A stretch of 64,000 nt of DNA from Hofstenia miamia (GCA_004352715.1 SCFE01000076.1:477045-541044); one strand, 5' to 3'. Shown: positions 27,101-40,800, counted from the stretch's first letter. Translations and numbers: made by a program. Notes: generated by a model not told the origin, from the letters alone.

Positions 27101-30100
27101 TTTTTACAACAGATTTTGTCAGCAAGTTGATATATTTTGCTAAAGTGTTTCGCGATATTGGGTTTAGATTTGTGTACAGTGCGTGCCAGCAAGTTTGCAT
27201 AATTAAAAAAATGTATATTTGTTGTATTTTTTGAGACTAAGACTTTAAGCCAACACAAAATATATTTCAAACGATCAAACATGTTCACAAACACCAGGAA
27301 ATGTAATACTGGGGGTTTTCACATCAATACTTCGCGTTCCCACCCTTTGCAGCAAGCAATGCCTCAACTCGCGAAGCATGGAAATGACCAAATTTTGGCG
27401 CATTTTTTTAATTTCTTCGTACTTGAACCAAACGTTGAGAAATGAATCAATGATTTCGCACTACTCCCATCAACCAGAGACGGCGTTTTATCATACTCCA
27501 AAGATTTTCAATAGGGTTCATGTCAGGTGATGCTGGTGGCCAATTTAGCATTCGAATGTTCCTTGAGGCAATATGGGTTTTTGTGCGTTGACTGACGTGG
27601 CAGTGTGCATTATCTTGCTGAAAGGCCTTCGCCGTCCAGAAACCACTCCCTCATCTGCTGAACAACCCGTCCATCGATGATCTTCGTAATATAACTCTCA
27701 CTGTTGGGGTTTCCTTCCACGACATGAGCACGACCAGTATCCTGGTAAGAAAAGCATGCCCATATCATAACCGAGATGTGGGTGATTCATGGTGAAGTGG
27801 CAATGCTCCGTCTCTAAGGGCCGACCATTCAACAGCCTGACAAAATTTGGACACTCACCTCCAACGTTAATCATCGTTTCGTCGCTGAAGAGCACTTTTT
27901 TCAAATCATCGATTGTCCACTCCTGGTGATCAAGGGCCCACTGGTTCCTTTTTTCCTGTTATGCCTTTGTCAGCAGTGGGCATTTTCGTGGTTTAATTGC
28001 ATGGCAGCCAGCTTGATTCAGCCCCGTTGGACTGTTCGCACACTGATATGATGGCCTGAAGCACCCATCAACGTTTTCACTTATCGGGCCGAAGACTTTG
28101 GCGACTTTACTGAAATATCACGCATATGACGGAGATCGCGGTCAGTAATCTTACTGTTTGAGCCACCATAATGTTCATAATGAAGGTCAACATTCCCTTT
28201 TTGGTACTGCTTGATGATTCTGGACACACTGGATTGATTTAGGCCCACAATTGTTGAAATCTCCAACTGTGTCTTCGTCGTATGCTTGAAAAGCGTCAAA
28301 ACTTCCACTCTTTTGCGCTCTCTTTCGTTCATGGTGTAATTCAAAATGGCGGCGTATTACGGGCAAAAAATCAATTATAGTAATGATTATGCAATTACAA
28401 ACGAGTCTTAGTCGAGAATAACTGCCTATCTTGCAGGTACATACATGTTATGTGCCTTTTCTTTGAAGTTTAGAGAAAAAATGCAATTATGCAAACTTGC
28501 TGGCACGCACTTTACTTACGTACCCTTTCTTTCTCACAAAAAGGAAACTCACGATTTTCCATTATTATCCAATCAAACCAAGAAAAGATATAATATGCTT
28601 TCTTATTAACAAAAAAGGTTAGGGTGCCTTGCGATTTTGCTTTCAAAAGTTTGGATTTATAATCAGGATGTGCTGTGAATACCTGATTTATGAGATTTTA
28701 ATATCCTGAACCCTTGGGCCGATTTCGCTCTACTTTACAAATGCATCTGAATCGTTTGCCTTTATCATCTTATGAAAGTAGAAATAAACTATTTCTTTAT
28801 TTGTAATGTTCACTTACTAAAACACAATCTTGCTGACTACGATAAAGCTAAGATTGATATATTACTATTATAATTCCTTTTAATCAGAAGGGTCACATAG
28901 AAGAACAATTATTTCAAAAAACCACTAAATGCGTAAATTTAACGCAGCAAATGGTTAAGATTATGCAAAAGCGAAGTCAATAAAATATTTTCCTGCTTGT
29001 GACTTTGATCTTGATTTCATCTAAGAATTTCTTCAAGGCTACTTTTATTATATAAAATTAGTCAGCTCAATTTAAAATGCAATAAAAAATCTTTTATAGA
29101 GTATGTACATGAGCTTAAATACATTAATTACTACATGTCTCACCTAACTGTATGCAACCATTGTTAAGGCTCACTAAGAAACTGTGTTTCTCGTTGGCCG
29201 GAAGCATTAAAAAACTAATGTCCATTTTTCCCAGCTTTTGTCTAGTATTGATGAGCCTCCTTTGCAATAGCAGGCTCATAAATGCGTTCAACCAGGGCTG
29301 CGTGTTGTGCACATGACACAGTGTGAGCTTGTCTGGTTTACTGCTACTAACTGTTTCAGCCGCTAAAATAGTCTAAAATTTTACCCACTCTCAAGTTTCT
29401 TATGTGAATGTAATATAGTAAACTGCTAGCAACAAAGCAAAATGTTATAATGACGTTGATTTGGCCGGTATATTTACGCCATTAATGGTTAATTGTCGTG
29501 TCGAATAAGTTGTAAACCATAACATTCACTGGTTGGGATTACTTTTGTGGTAACATGTTTCCCGCTAAATTGCAATTCTCATTTGAAAGAAATGCATGTA
29601 TATGTTCATTATTGTTATGAGCTTATGAAATGTTTGCTTGTGCTATCATAGTAAAACGTCAGCTATAGCAAAAATAAAATATTATGCTAAAAGATTATCG
29701 AGTCGATAATCATTGATTATCTACTGTATAAGATAGGTTATCGAGATAATCTTATCGAAGATAATCTTTTGTCAGATTATCTTTTGAACAAGTCTGGCCA
29801 CTGGTCGTAAGATAAACCATTAGAACAAGTGACGTTATTTTATTTCCACTGCAGCAACTAATAGGCGGCGCTCAGTGCAAATTAAGTTGAATATGCTGCC
29901 GTGGTTTAAAGCACGGAACAAGTGTAAGTCTCCCGCCACGTTCTATCATCCGCCGTAGTGATCCACAGTTAGTATTGCGCGGCCTAGAATGAACACTGGA
30001 TATTTCAAAACATCTTTCTCTTCCAACATATCAAGCATGTTAACAATTTTGCAGTTTTCGGTTAAAAAATCGCTTTATTTCACAATATGCAGGGTGCATT

Positions 30101-31775
30101 TAAGGAAATGATACAATTTATATTAGAATATTTCCGAATTTGGCATTTTGTGGGTTTCAAAATATTACAAAGCGATCATTTTAGCTTCATATAAGTAGAA
30201 TTTTTGTTTTTTTATTCATATTAATGAAATGGCAGCAAACAAAATTAATATCATCACCCATTATAATATTTGTTCTGAAAATTTCAATCTTTTTCGAATA
30301 CCACATATAAAAAATGAAATATAAAATTCTATTTCTATTTTAACCGCAATACTTGTCTTTCATATCAAATATAAATCAGTCATGCAATCTTCGAACTTTT
30401 GTAGACTGCGTCTTGATTCCATTTTTAATGCTTATAATAGGTGTACGTATTGTCGTGTTTGCCTTTACAACTCATGCAAATCATCATGCACTACATGCTT
30501 TAATAAAGAATTTTGACTGTTTATTAATTTGCAAGCCTGAATAAGGGAATAAATCAATTTATCTTGATAAAATTAGCTATGACAGCATTTTTATAATTTT
30601 TATCAAAAATTTTTAAAAGAATCTGCTAAAAATCATGATGAGGATCACGCGTTTGTTACTATAATAATTTTTTCAATTTCGGAAATTAGCGCAGTCCAGT
30701 GATTACCCATTTTAATTAAAGTTATTCGTGTTAGCAATTAACAATATCTCCTGGATGCTAGTGCGCGTTGTTTTAGATTATAAAAAAGACAAAAAGCCTT
30801 ATTCTTATATACAAATTTAATTTTCGCTATAAAACCGATTAATTGATTTTTTGAAAATCACAACAATTAGTTATGAAAAATATATTAAATAAAATGTTAT
30901 TAACCCTTTCTTGTATTCCGGTTACATATGTTGCCAGTGTTTAGGCCTATAAATCTCCCAAACACGTTCATCTGTACTGGTTATATCATTCTGGACACAA
31001 ACGTTACCATTTCTAGTATTGTATGACCCTCAGAGGGCATGTATTTTTTCAATTTTATGGTTCTAGCTTGAAATAAAAAGTTCTATGCTAGAAAGAGTGA
31101 AATAAATTGCATATCGCTTGTTAGGAGTAAAAAAATTTCATGTTTTTGCTTCTCCTAACCATATTATCTAACTCCTGTATAACTTTCTAAATAAAACTTA
31201 TATCTCTATGACCCAGAATCAGTAATTCCAAAATATCGTATTTGAGCAAATGATCAGTAATGAACCCAAACTCTGAACCTTAAGCCAGTTTTTTCTGATT
31301 TCATGTTTTGTCTTTTACGATATTTTTGCTCTGAGACAGACACTAAACAATAAATAGTGATGGAAAACAACCCTTGAGACTCCCTTAGGCTCAGACGTCA
31401 CCTTTTTGTATACTTTTATAAATCGGAATATTGAAATTACCAATTGCTACAGATAACTAAAAATTTCCAAATATTGAACAACCACAAATGTAAAATTGCA
31501 ATTCTCTTTATAAGAAACTGTACTCATAATATAGCAATTGTGTTTGAATCTCTCTCTTAACTAGCGTAGTATCAGTCTAAAAATGCATAGAAACATTTTG
31601 AGATATCAAGTTTTCAAAAATTATTAAATGCTGAAAAATATGAAGTTATTTTATCACATCTATTACATTTAGTAAGAATATAAAATTCTACTTTTTGGAA
31701 AATAGTTACAATTGTTAGACATTAATGAGGACATCTATGTATCAGGTTAGAGCAATTGTCCCAACAGTTTTTGCA

Positions 31776-31815
<40 letters not shown>

Positions 31816-34800
31816 CTCGAAACCCCTTTCCTAACCCAAAACAACCCTAAGCACAACCCACATTTTAAGATAAATTCTAGACTAACCCTAATCTTACCCC
31901 AAACCATAAATCGAACATTATACGATGTTCTTCATCATGACAGAGGCGACTCAATGGAAACATTCATTTTATATTATGTGAAAGGATGTGAAGGGAAAAG
32001 GCGCTGTGTTGATTGAATAAACATTGTCAAATTTTATAATGGCTTTGTAAACAAACAAAGGCCGCGGGGTTGAACCATTAGTTAGCATATTAATAGTAGT
32101 ATATTATAATTATTTTATAATTCATATTAAAACTTACTGATAATAATAATGAATCTTCATATTCCTTCTACATAATGGTTGGAGTATGGTTTGGGTTAGG
32201 ACTAAGGTACAGGTTAACTTGGGTTAGGGTTTCAGTACCCCCTCCCCACCAGAAATGTCTAAAGCCGCCCCAGTCCATGAGTCCCCTTCCCCTTTGTTAT
32301 ACCAGGCTCATAAATACATTATGCCTTAGCTGTGTGTGGCGCACATGACACTGTAAACTTGTCTGATTTACTGCTGCTAGCTGTTTAGTATCTAAATTAG
32401 TCTAAAATTATGCTCCACTCCCAACTTTTTAACTTAGTTTTAATATGGACTGCTAGGAGCAAAGCAAACTTATAATGTTGATTTGGCGGAAAATGAATGA
32501 TTATAATGGTAAATTCTAAATAAAATTAGTGGTAAACCGTAATCATTAACTTCTTGTGATTCATTTCACCCTTAAATGATCGAATATGGAAATAGATTAT
32601 TGTGCTCGGACATTGCGATTAGGCCGTGATCCAGGGGTCAGATTTTTAGTGAAACATTAGTGAATGAATAACAGTTTTACTGTTATTGTAACGAACAAAA
32701 AAGTATTTTTCAAGATTTTTTTAGTGTTTTCCCAGAAAAGCAGTTTTGATTTGTAGAAAACTTCCAAACACTGAAAACAGTCTTTCAATATCACAAGTCG
32801 TTATTGAACAAAATTGATGTATCAGGGGCGGCAACAAGTTTTTCTCGTAGTTTTCCCAGGCCAGTGTTCTTCTTAATCAGCAACTTCCATTTTCTCCAGC
32901 AAATATCGGCGGCAGGCGAAACTAGTTTGAGGTTTTCCAGAGGTTCATTAAGTGTATCCAAAATTTTCAACGACTCTTGAACATTTAATGATAACCCCTA
33001 TAATTTTGTTTGGGTTTCGGGAATGATGTTTACACTTCGAATATCAGCAAATTCACGAAATACAGGGGTCGACAAAATTATAGAACATTTGTTTTTTCTT
33101 ACTCAATTACAACTTTGGAACCTTTTTAACCGTATGTTAAGAAATAAATGAAGACGCAATTTTCCAATATGAATCACATTATGTTTCACAAACGACAAAC
33201 ACATTTTGAATACATTAGTGTCAATATTTTGTTGGATAACCCTTTGCTCGTATTGTCTGTTCTATTCTTCGGGGCATACTGTCAACTAAATTGTTGCAAT
33301 ATTCTTGGGTGATGTCAAACCACCATGTCTGCTGTATGGCATCTTTGAATTCCTGCATATTTGAAAAGTTGTAAGCGTTCAAACGATCTTTCATATAGTT
33401 CCATAAATTTTCAATGGGATTCAAGTCTGGAGAATTCCCAGGCCACTCCAGAACTTGAATCCCATTGTCTGTGATCCACTTTGTCACTAATTTAGCTTTG
33501 AGATACGGAGCATTATCGTGTTGAAAAGTTTCAGTCTGAGAAATATTCATAAATGTCACCAATTTCTCACGCAATATTTCAAGATAACTGGCTCCATTCA
33601 TTCGGTGGTTTATTGGAAGAAATGTTAGAGCACCACGTTGAGAGTATGAAAAACATCCCCACACCATGATCGAAGGAGGATGTTTTGTTGTTTTAATTGT
33701 AAAACGAGGATTACAATATGAACTTCCAACTGGACGACGAACAAATCCAGGATTAGGTTTACGTCACTAAACATCACCTTTCTCCACATTTCAACTGTCC
33801 AATGACGATATCTTTGACAAAAATCTAACCTTTTCTTCAGCATAACTTTAGTTAGCAGGGGCTTCTTAGCAGGCTTTCTCACTGGGCAACGAAATTTCTC
33901 ATGAAGGCGACGTTCTATTGTTAGAATAGGTAAATTAGGAATTCCACCATGAAGATTTCTTTTAATCTGACTTGCACTGATAAATGGATCTTTCACAGCT
34001 TCACGGCCAATTACACCATCATCACGATCGGATGTCTTTTTTGGACGGCCTGTATGTTTGCCTGCGGCTGCATCCCCAGTTACGTTGAAACGCTTTAATA
34101 TCTTTGTAACTGTTGGACGAGATACACCAACAGCTTCAGCTATTTCTTTGTGAGTTTTATTCGTGCTGGTGGCCAATATTGTAATTTGTGATCTCTTCAA
34201 TTTGCTCACTTCTCTCCTTTTGTTAGGCATTTTGTAACGCACTATGCTTTCAAAGAAACTATAAATAAACCCGAATTTAGCTTGCAAGATAATAAATAGG
34301 TAAATGAAATGACAATTTATGATCGAAATATGATTAATCAATCATTTCAGCCAATCAGAATATACCTATCACGCAATAAGTGTATGCATTCAGAAATTTA
34401 ATGAATAATTTAATTGAAATAACAATGTTCTATAATTCTGTCGACCCCTGTATATTATATTTGTTTTCAGTAAGACCACCAAATCTGATATCTGGGCATT
34501 AAGGCCGTGATCGAATTCAATTATAAAATTTTTGAAGTCGGTCCAGTTATCAAAAACCCAAAATACCCAGTCGAGTACCCCACCGAGTAAGACAAGTGGT
34601 AGGGTATTTTGGTTTTCCGGAATCCAGCCACTGTTTTTTCAGACTTGCTTGCTTAAAACATGTTTTCACCAAATTAACAGTCTTGTTGACGTCTTTGTAC
34701 TTGACAGACAGCTCAGCGGAAAGTCTTACAACGTTATAGGCAGTGCAAACAATATGCACCAAATGAGGTCAAATTATTGATTTTAAGGAACCGGCGACTT

Positions 34801-37800
34801 GATGTTGTATGCGGCTCTATTCGATAACAAGATACAAATTTTTCCATACGTGATGTCTTCATCACAAATTCTGTTGAGCGCTTTCAAAACCTGATGCCGA
34901 ACAATTGCGACATAGGCATTTTCGTCGATACCCAATTTTGTTAAACAAAGCAGATACCGTTTGTTGGCTTGTTAAGGACATAAAACACCAGCAATTACTG
35001 CAAAATTTTCTTCATCATGTGTACTCACCTCGTCATCTTGAATATAAATATCCTTATTTTTCAAAGTATTTTAATCATCCGATTTCATTTTGTCGTAAGT
35101 GCTAAGTATATAATTTTTGCTCAACCATGATTCGCTTGGGACACTTTGACCAAAACCTTCCTCTAGGACATTTGTAAGCCATTTCTTGTTAAAGCGTTAA
35201 ACGGTAACCCAGCTGATAACCACTCGGTAATTAACCTCTACCAGTAATCCGATGTACTGTTATTTGGCGTGTTAAATAACTGAGCTTGAGCCATTTTTTT
35301 AGCATTTTGGATGTGTGGAGACGATTCAATATGCTGTGGTGCATGCTTTTTCTGCGTCACAGAAAATGTCGAAGAACATTTGTCGCAAAACACTATCTGT
35401 TCCCTGCACAGTAAGACAGGCATGTTTTCGAACATACTTATCACATGCGGCACTTTTGAGGCGCTTTGCAGCAGATAACATAGTTAATGTAAATGAACAG
35501 GAACTGGTGTGTCAATATAGCAGCCTTTGTTAATGTTTACTCGTCTACTCAACAGTCAAATTATCTGAAAATACAGTCTGTTCCATAAGTTACAACGACT
35601 TCTATAAAAAGAAAACAAGGTAAAGAAAATATATATTTCAAAACTTTATTGTAACGATTACGTAATTTCTAACAATTTTTCTAAGGAACATATAAAAAAT
35701 TAATCATAAGGATCAACTTGAAGGCCTCCTAGTTCAATACACAATCGCATTCGTCTGAACCTTCTGTCATTGATTTTTCGGAGAGTTTCAACTGGAAATC
35801 CCATAAATTCGTCTTGAATAACGCCTTTCAGGTCTTCTTTGTTTTGTGCTTTTCTTGCTACGATTCTAGGCTTTAGCAGACCCCATAACGCGTTATCACA
35901 GGGCGAGAGGTCAGGACTACGTGCTGGCCAAGAAATCGGTTCAAATTTGCCAACCCATCGATCCTGAAAGGTATCTTTTAAAAAATTACGAGTTGCTATA
36001 GCGGTATGTGCTGGAGCACCATCTTTTTGGAAATGTGATGATAATAATATCTGTCTTGCTTGAAGAGCAGGAATAAATTCATCTCTTAACATCTGACATA
36101 GACATAGAATTATCATTAATAAAAAGTCGTAACTTTTGGGACATACTGTACATGATTTTGGTAGCAATTTAGTGAATAGTGAACACTATCTCCATTTAGT
36201 TAATTTCAGTGAAAAAAACTAGGCTTTAAATACAGTAAAATGGCGTTTTCTTAACTTAAAACACAAAATAGAATCAGGTTCAGGTATTTAGTGAATTACC
36301 TATGGTTCATTAAAAGTCCTGGCCTTGGCGTGATCTTTGTTATTTTCGCATTTGACTCAATCCATGTAAACTTGAAAATAGAAATGTGGCCTGATCATTT
36401 ATACACATAAATTTAAAGCTTTAAGAATAGCATCACTAACATGTTATGATTATAACCAATTTTGCTCATGTTATATTGTTTTAAAGAGGGCACTCTAAAG
36501 TAAAAGTGCAATTACTTTTATTTTCTGTGGAGATAATGTGGCCTGTAATTATGCTAAATTTTGTTATTGTAGGGTTGTCGTATTTCCGAATTTAGGATTA
36601 AAGTACTTAACAGATAATTTAATTTTTCTATTTCTTTTTGGTTAACTAGTGCTTTAATTGATTGTCTCCTTGTTCTAAATTCACGTTGCTTAATTTAAAC
36701 TCTGATCAACGATGGAAAATTGTAAATACAATGCAGGTATTTACTCATTTTGTATAAATACCTTGGACAAGTTGTAATTCGAGCAGAAAATTTATTAGCT
36801 TAGCTTAATGCTAGTGTTATCTTCCCTTACAGTAATACAATGCATTGTCAATGCATTAAAATCAACATACTGTTGAAATAGCAAAATGCATGGCTAATAC
36901 AATATTTGCCTTAAAGAAATATCAAACGCACCATGCATTGTCAAATGCATTAAAAAACATACAATAATGTGTTGATATTCATATGGTAGACATTCATTGA
37001 CTGGACATACGATACTGTTATAATACCAATGCGTTATACATTTATTTATATGACAATTAAATATTGCATGTAAATACTTGTATTAGGCATGCAGTAACAT
37101 TTAAAATTTCATCATGTTAAACATTTGATGGCTGGATGTCCGCAATTCGAAGGATTTGAAATTCATTATCCATAGAATAATATTTTAACATGTAATTAAC
37201 AAATGCTGTAATTCAAATCATATAATCAGTAAAGCTTGAAAATGTAGTAAACTTACTAAAAATTGTTAGTACAGGAAATCAATTAAATGTAGTATACATA
37301 CTTTCCAAGTGTAAATATGCAAAAAACTTTAAGATACATTTTCAAGATAATTTACTTAAAAATAACTACAATGAAAATACGCATTGTAAGAAAACCTCAA
37401 AAAGCTAAATTTAACCAAATCGAAAAATGAGCAGTTTATTTGAAAATTGGAATGGATGTTGAATATTATCAAGTAGTAAGTATAAACAAAATTAAAAACA
37501 AAGTGTTACCTATTGCTGAAATAGGTGGTAATGATAATGGTTGCAAGTTGTTTTGTACTAGAGTGAGGTTCTAAACATAAGTATTAGCAAACAAATACTC
37601 ACCTGATAACGGCCAGAATTTCAACTTTTAGGTGTAGAAATGAAGCCTATAATGAATCAATTCAAAAAAATAATAAAATGTAATTATATTAGTATGTAAT
37701 ACTGCATAATATCATTCAACATCCTCCACTAAAAATAAGAAAATTGTATGATAATTCTTAATAGATTAATCAAATGCAGTTTAACACAGCTTTATATATA

Positions 37801-40800
37801 TATATATATATATATATACAGTCTACGACAGCAAGTTGGACTCACGACCATAATTTTTGTAATTTTTAAGAAATAGATTTTATTTGCAAAGTATATTACT
37901 ACAATATTATCACAAACTTTATATAAGTAAATACACATGGTTTAACAATTAGAAACAGTTTGAAGCCTAATAACGGGTCTGCCAACCATTTGCAGCGATG
38001 ACAGCTTCAATTCTGTCAGGCATTGAGCCCACCAAGTTTTGGCACATTTGTTGGATTTCATCATCCCTATTCCATACATGAATAAATCCCTTGATGAGGT
38101 CGTTCTTTGTTTTTGGTTCCAAGACCTTAACTCTTCTTTTCACAATGCTCCACAAGTTTTCGATAGGGTTAATTTCGGGGGAACACGCAGGCCATGGAAG
38201 AACTTGAATGTGCTGTCGAGCGAAATGTTGCATAACGACTTTGCTCTTGTGACAAGGCGCGTTGTCCTGCATAAATATGCCCTCCCCATTTGGATACCAC
38301 TCTTGCAATTGATGGATGAGTCTGCCATCTAAGATCTTCTCAATGTAAGCGGCCGAATTCATGTTGCCTTCCACAACAGACGCTCGCCCAGTCCCGTGAT
38401 AGGAGAAGCAAGCCCAAAATTGAACTTGTGTTGGATGCTTGCGAGAAAGATTGTAATGGGATGGTGTCAAAGGCTCCACACCGATCACCCTGACGTAAAG
38501 GGGACAGTTGTCTTGAATACGAATTATCGTTTCATCCGAGAAGATGACATTTCTCCATTCCTCTGTTGTCCAGTTACGATGGGACCTTGCCCATTCCAGG
38601 CGCTTGGCTGCATGATCCTCGGACAAAAAGGGGCGCCTGTACGGCTTGACTGCCTTGATATTTAACCTTACCAGTGCTCGTTGCATAGTTCTGACACTGC
38701 AATCACCAGAGCGGCCCAAATGCCTTTGAATTTCAGCAGCATCGGCTCTAGGATTTTTCTTAGAAAGAGTTTTGATGCGGCGTAAATCTCTGTCATTGAA
38801 GTGCTTATTGTGGCCATCACAATTTCCGTAATTGGTAAGGTGTGTTGCTCGTTCTTTGAAGTCTTTGATCACCTTAGCCACCATGGACTGACTGACTTGT
38901 AAATCATCAGCAATTTCACGTTGTGATTTGCTGGTGTGTTCAAATAAAGTCACAATTTTCAATCTAAGATCGTTCTTGGAATCAGCCATTTTCAACGACA
39001 AATGGAACGTGAATGCAAGTTAAACGTTGGGTATTTTCAAATTCTATTTCTATTAATCTAAATAGCATACCAGCAAGTTAATCAATAATTTGAATTTGAA
39101 ATTGCAAATCACAGAATGTTAGCTTAACGTAATAACGTATAAATAGATATCTAAGTCGATCGATGGAAATTACGTTCATACTTGTTCTATTTTGGGCGTG
39201 AGTCCAACTTGCTGTCGTCGACTGTATATATATATATATATAAGGGTGTGCACTTTTTTCTAACTTTGAAAGTTTATTGTGTAGAAGGATGAGTTTTTGT
39301 GTAAAAACAAAGGAAGTCTATGTCAGCGGTGTCAGTTTTAGAAAAAAACTCTCCCCAAACCACTTTACATTCTTCAATTTTCGTCAAAACCATCACATTT
39401 CTAACTTTTTACTGCTATTCATAGGAAATTTAAGAATCGAATTGCCATTAACTTTGAAGATGCATTCTACAATATATCATCTGTTGATAAATGCTGGGTC
39501 GGACTTTCCAAAAAACCGCTCTATATCCAGCTATCTAGAAGACGCGTTTTCTAAAATCAAATTATTGCCAAGAAATGAAAAATGCATACTTACGAGAGTT
39601 TCTAAACAATAAACGCTCTTCATTGTGCACATTACTGATTGCAGCATTAACCCTTGAAATTTGTATCGGCTTCCCATGATGCACGGCAAAGTCAATAGCA
39701 AAAGCTAAAGAACATACTAAAATATTGAAATAAACTTTCTTTGCTGTACCTTTTATAGCACTTACGCCATCGGAAAACAGTGCTTGGCATGCACTCTCTA
39801 GAGGTTGACCTTTTGATGGCTTACCATTGATGCTGCATTGTTGAAGTACTAAACAAAGAATAAAGTGAGATCAATTAGGGCAAACTAAATGAATAGCATT
39901 CGGGTAAACATTTAAAAATTACTTTTAAAAATCCAATATGTAGCACGACGAGCAGCGGCACTTGGTGTCAGCTTTTCATTGTGAAAAATGGAAAAAAATT
40001 CGTTGCCCTGAATAAATTCAGCAAAATCTTTATGAAGTCGCTGAGTCTAGAACACATATTTACAGTTTCATAAATGATCACGCAATCAGGGTGCAAAATG
40101 ACAAATACATTTAAATTCACTAAAAACGACACACACACACCTTAGATCCACTTTCAAATTTCAAATGATTGTGAATGGGGGAAACTCCAAAGTTTCCCTT
40201 TGTGATACTGCTGAAGGCGAATGCATTGCATTAACTAATATGCGAAATTTTTCAAGAGTTGCCGCTAAAATATTCAGTGGAAAAAAATTAGTTCGTCCTC
40301 ATAAGTATGAGCATTTGTAATTGGTCGACCATGACTGGATGTAGGACCTACTGCCTCATCCGCAGTAGATATTTCATCTGACATGGAGTTACACTTTGAC
40401 TGCAAATAATTATAATCAGCTAAAACTATTATTATTAAAGAAATATAATTGAAAATTAAAATTAATCGCAATCACTTCAGTCACGGCAAACCCTCCATAT
40501 TTTGCATTAGGTACTTTGATGCGAGCTTCTATACGGCAGTCTGAGGGCATCTCATTTTGAAATGCTTGTTTGCGTGAAGTATCACGTAATTTGTTGAAGG
40601 AAATGTCTTCAAATTCGATAAATCCAGTTTCAGAAGCAAACTTGCACAGCGCAAACATGGTAACCCTAAAGCAAATATCAGAATCATCATATGAATTAGC
40701 AAAAAGTTGAAACTGAAGAGAATGTATATTAAAAATTAAAATTTATACTGATTAAATGGAACTTTTATAATTTCAATGGCTGAACATTGTGATAAATTTT

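Larger units (their letters stand above)
25769..29803 (-). mobile_element. hAT element B with nested Tc1 (about 4.0 kb)
   Basis: The left end CACTGTCAGGCTTGCTCAA and the inverted right end CAGTGGCCAGACTTGTTCAA align well. Both are followed inside by repeated GATTATC/GATAATC strings (25783-25895 and 29690-29790), a subterminal pattern consistent with one element. It contains a - strand hAT transposase pseudogene, a Tc1 insertion at 27177-28512 and a copy of repeat R1. The left end overlaps element A. Confidence 0.65.
32632..35530 (-). mobile_element. hAT relic (CGBP1-like type) interrupted by a Tc1
   Basis: The left end is CAGGGGTCAGATTTTTAG at 32632. The - strand transposase pieces run from a zinc-finger N-terminus at 35.2-35.45 kb to a dimerisation motif at about 32.78 kb. 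They are split by the Tc1 element at 33063-34450. The right end is not found; 35530 is where hAT-like coding stops. It belongs to the same family as the better copy at 40.9-42.5 kb. Confidence 0.6.

Noticed and set aside
32616-34512. GGCCGTGATC repeated at 32622-32631 and 34503-34512, possible 8-10 bp target duplication of an element starting at 32632
   Set aside because: The right-hand copy is not directly next to a terminus (CTG ends at 34494, ten bases earlier), and hAT coding sequence appears to continue past it. Probably chance, though worth a look with sister copies.
38039-38665. + strand ORFs of 97 and 89 codons
   Set aside because: Shadows of the Tc1 transposase at 37967-38989.
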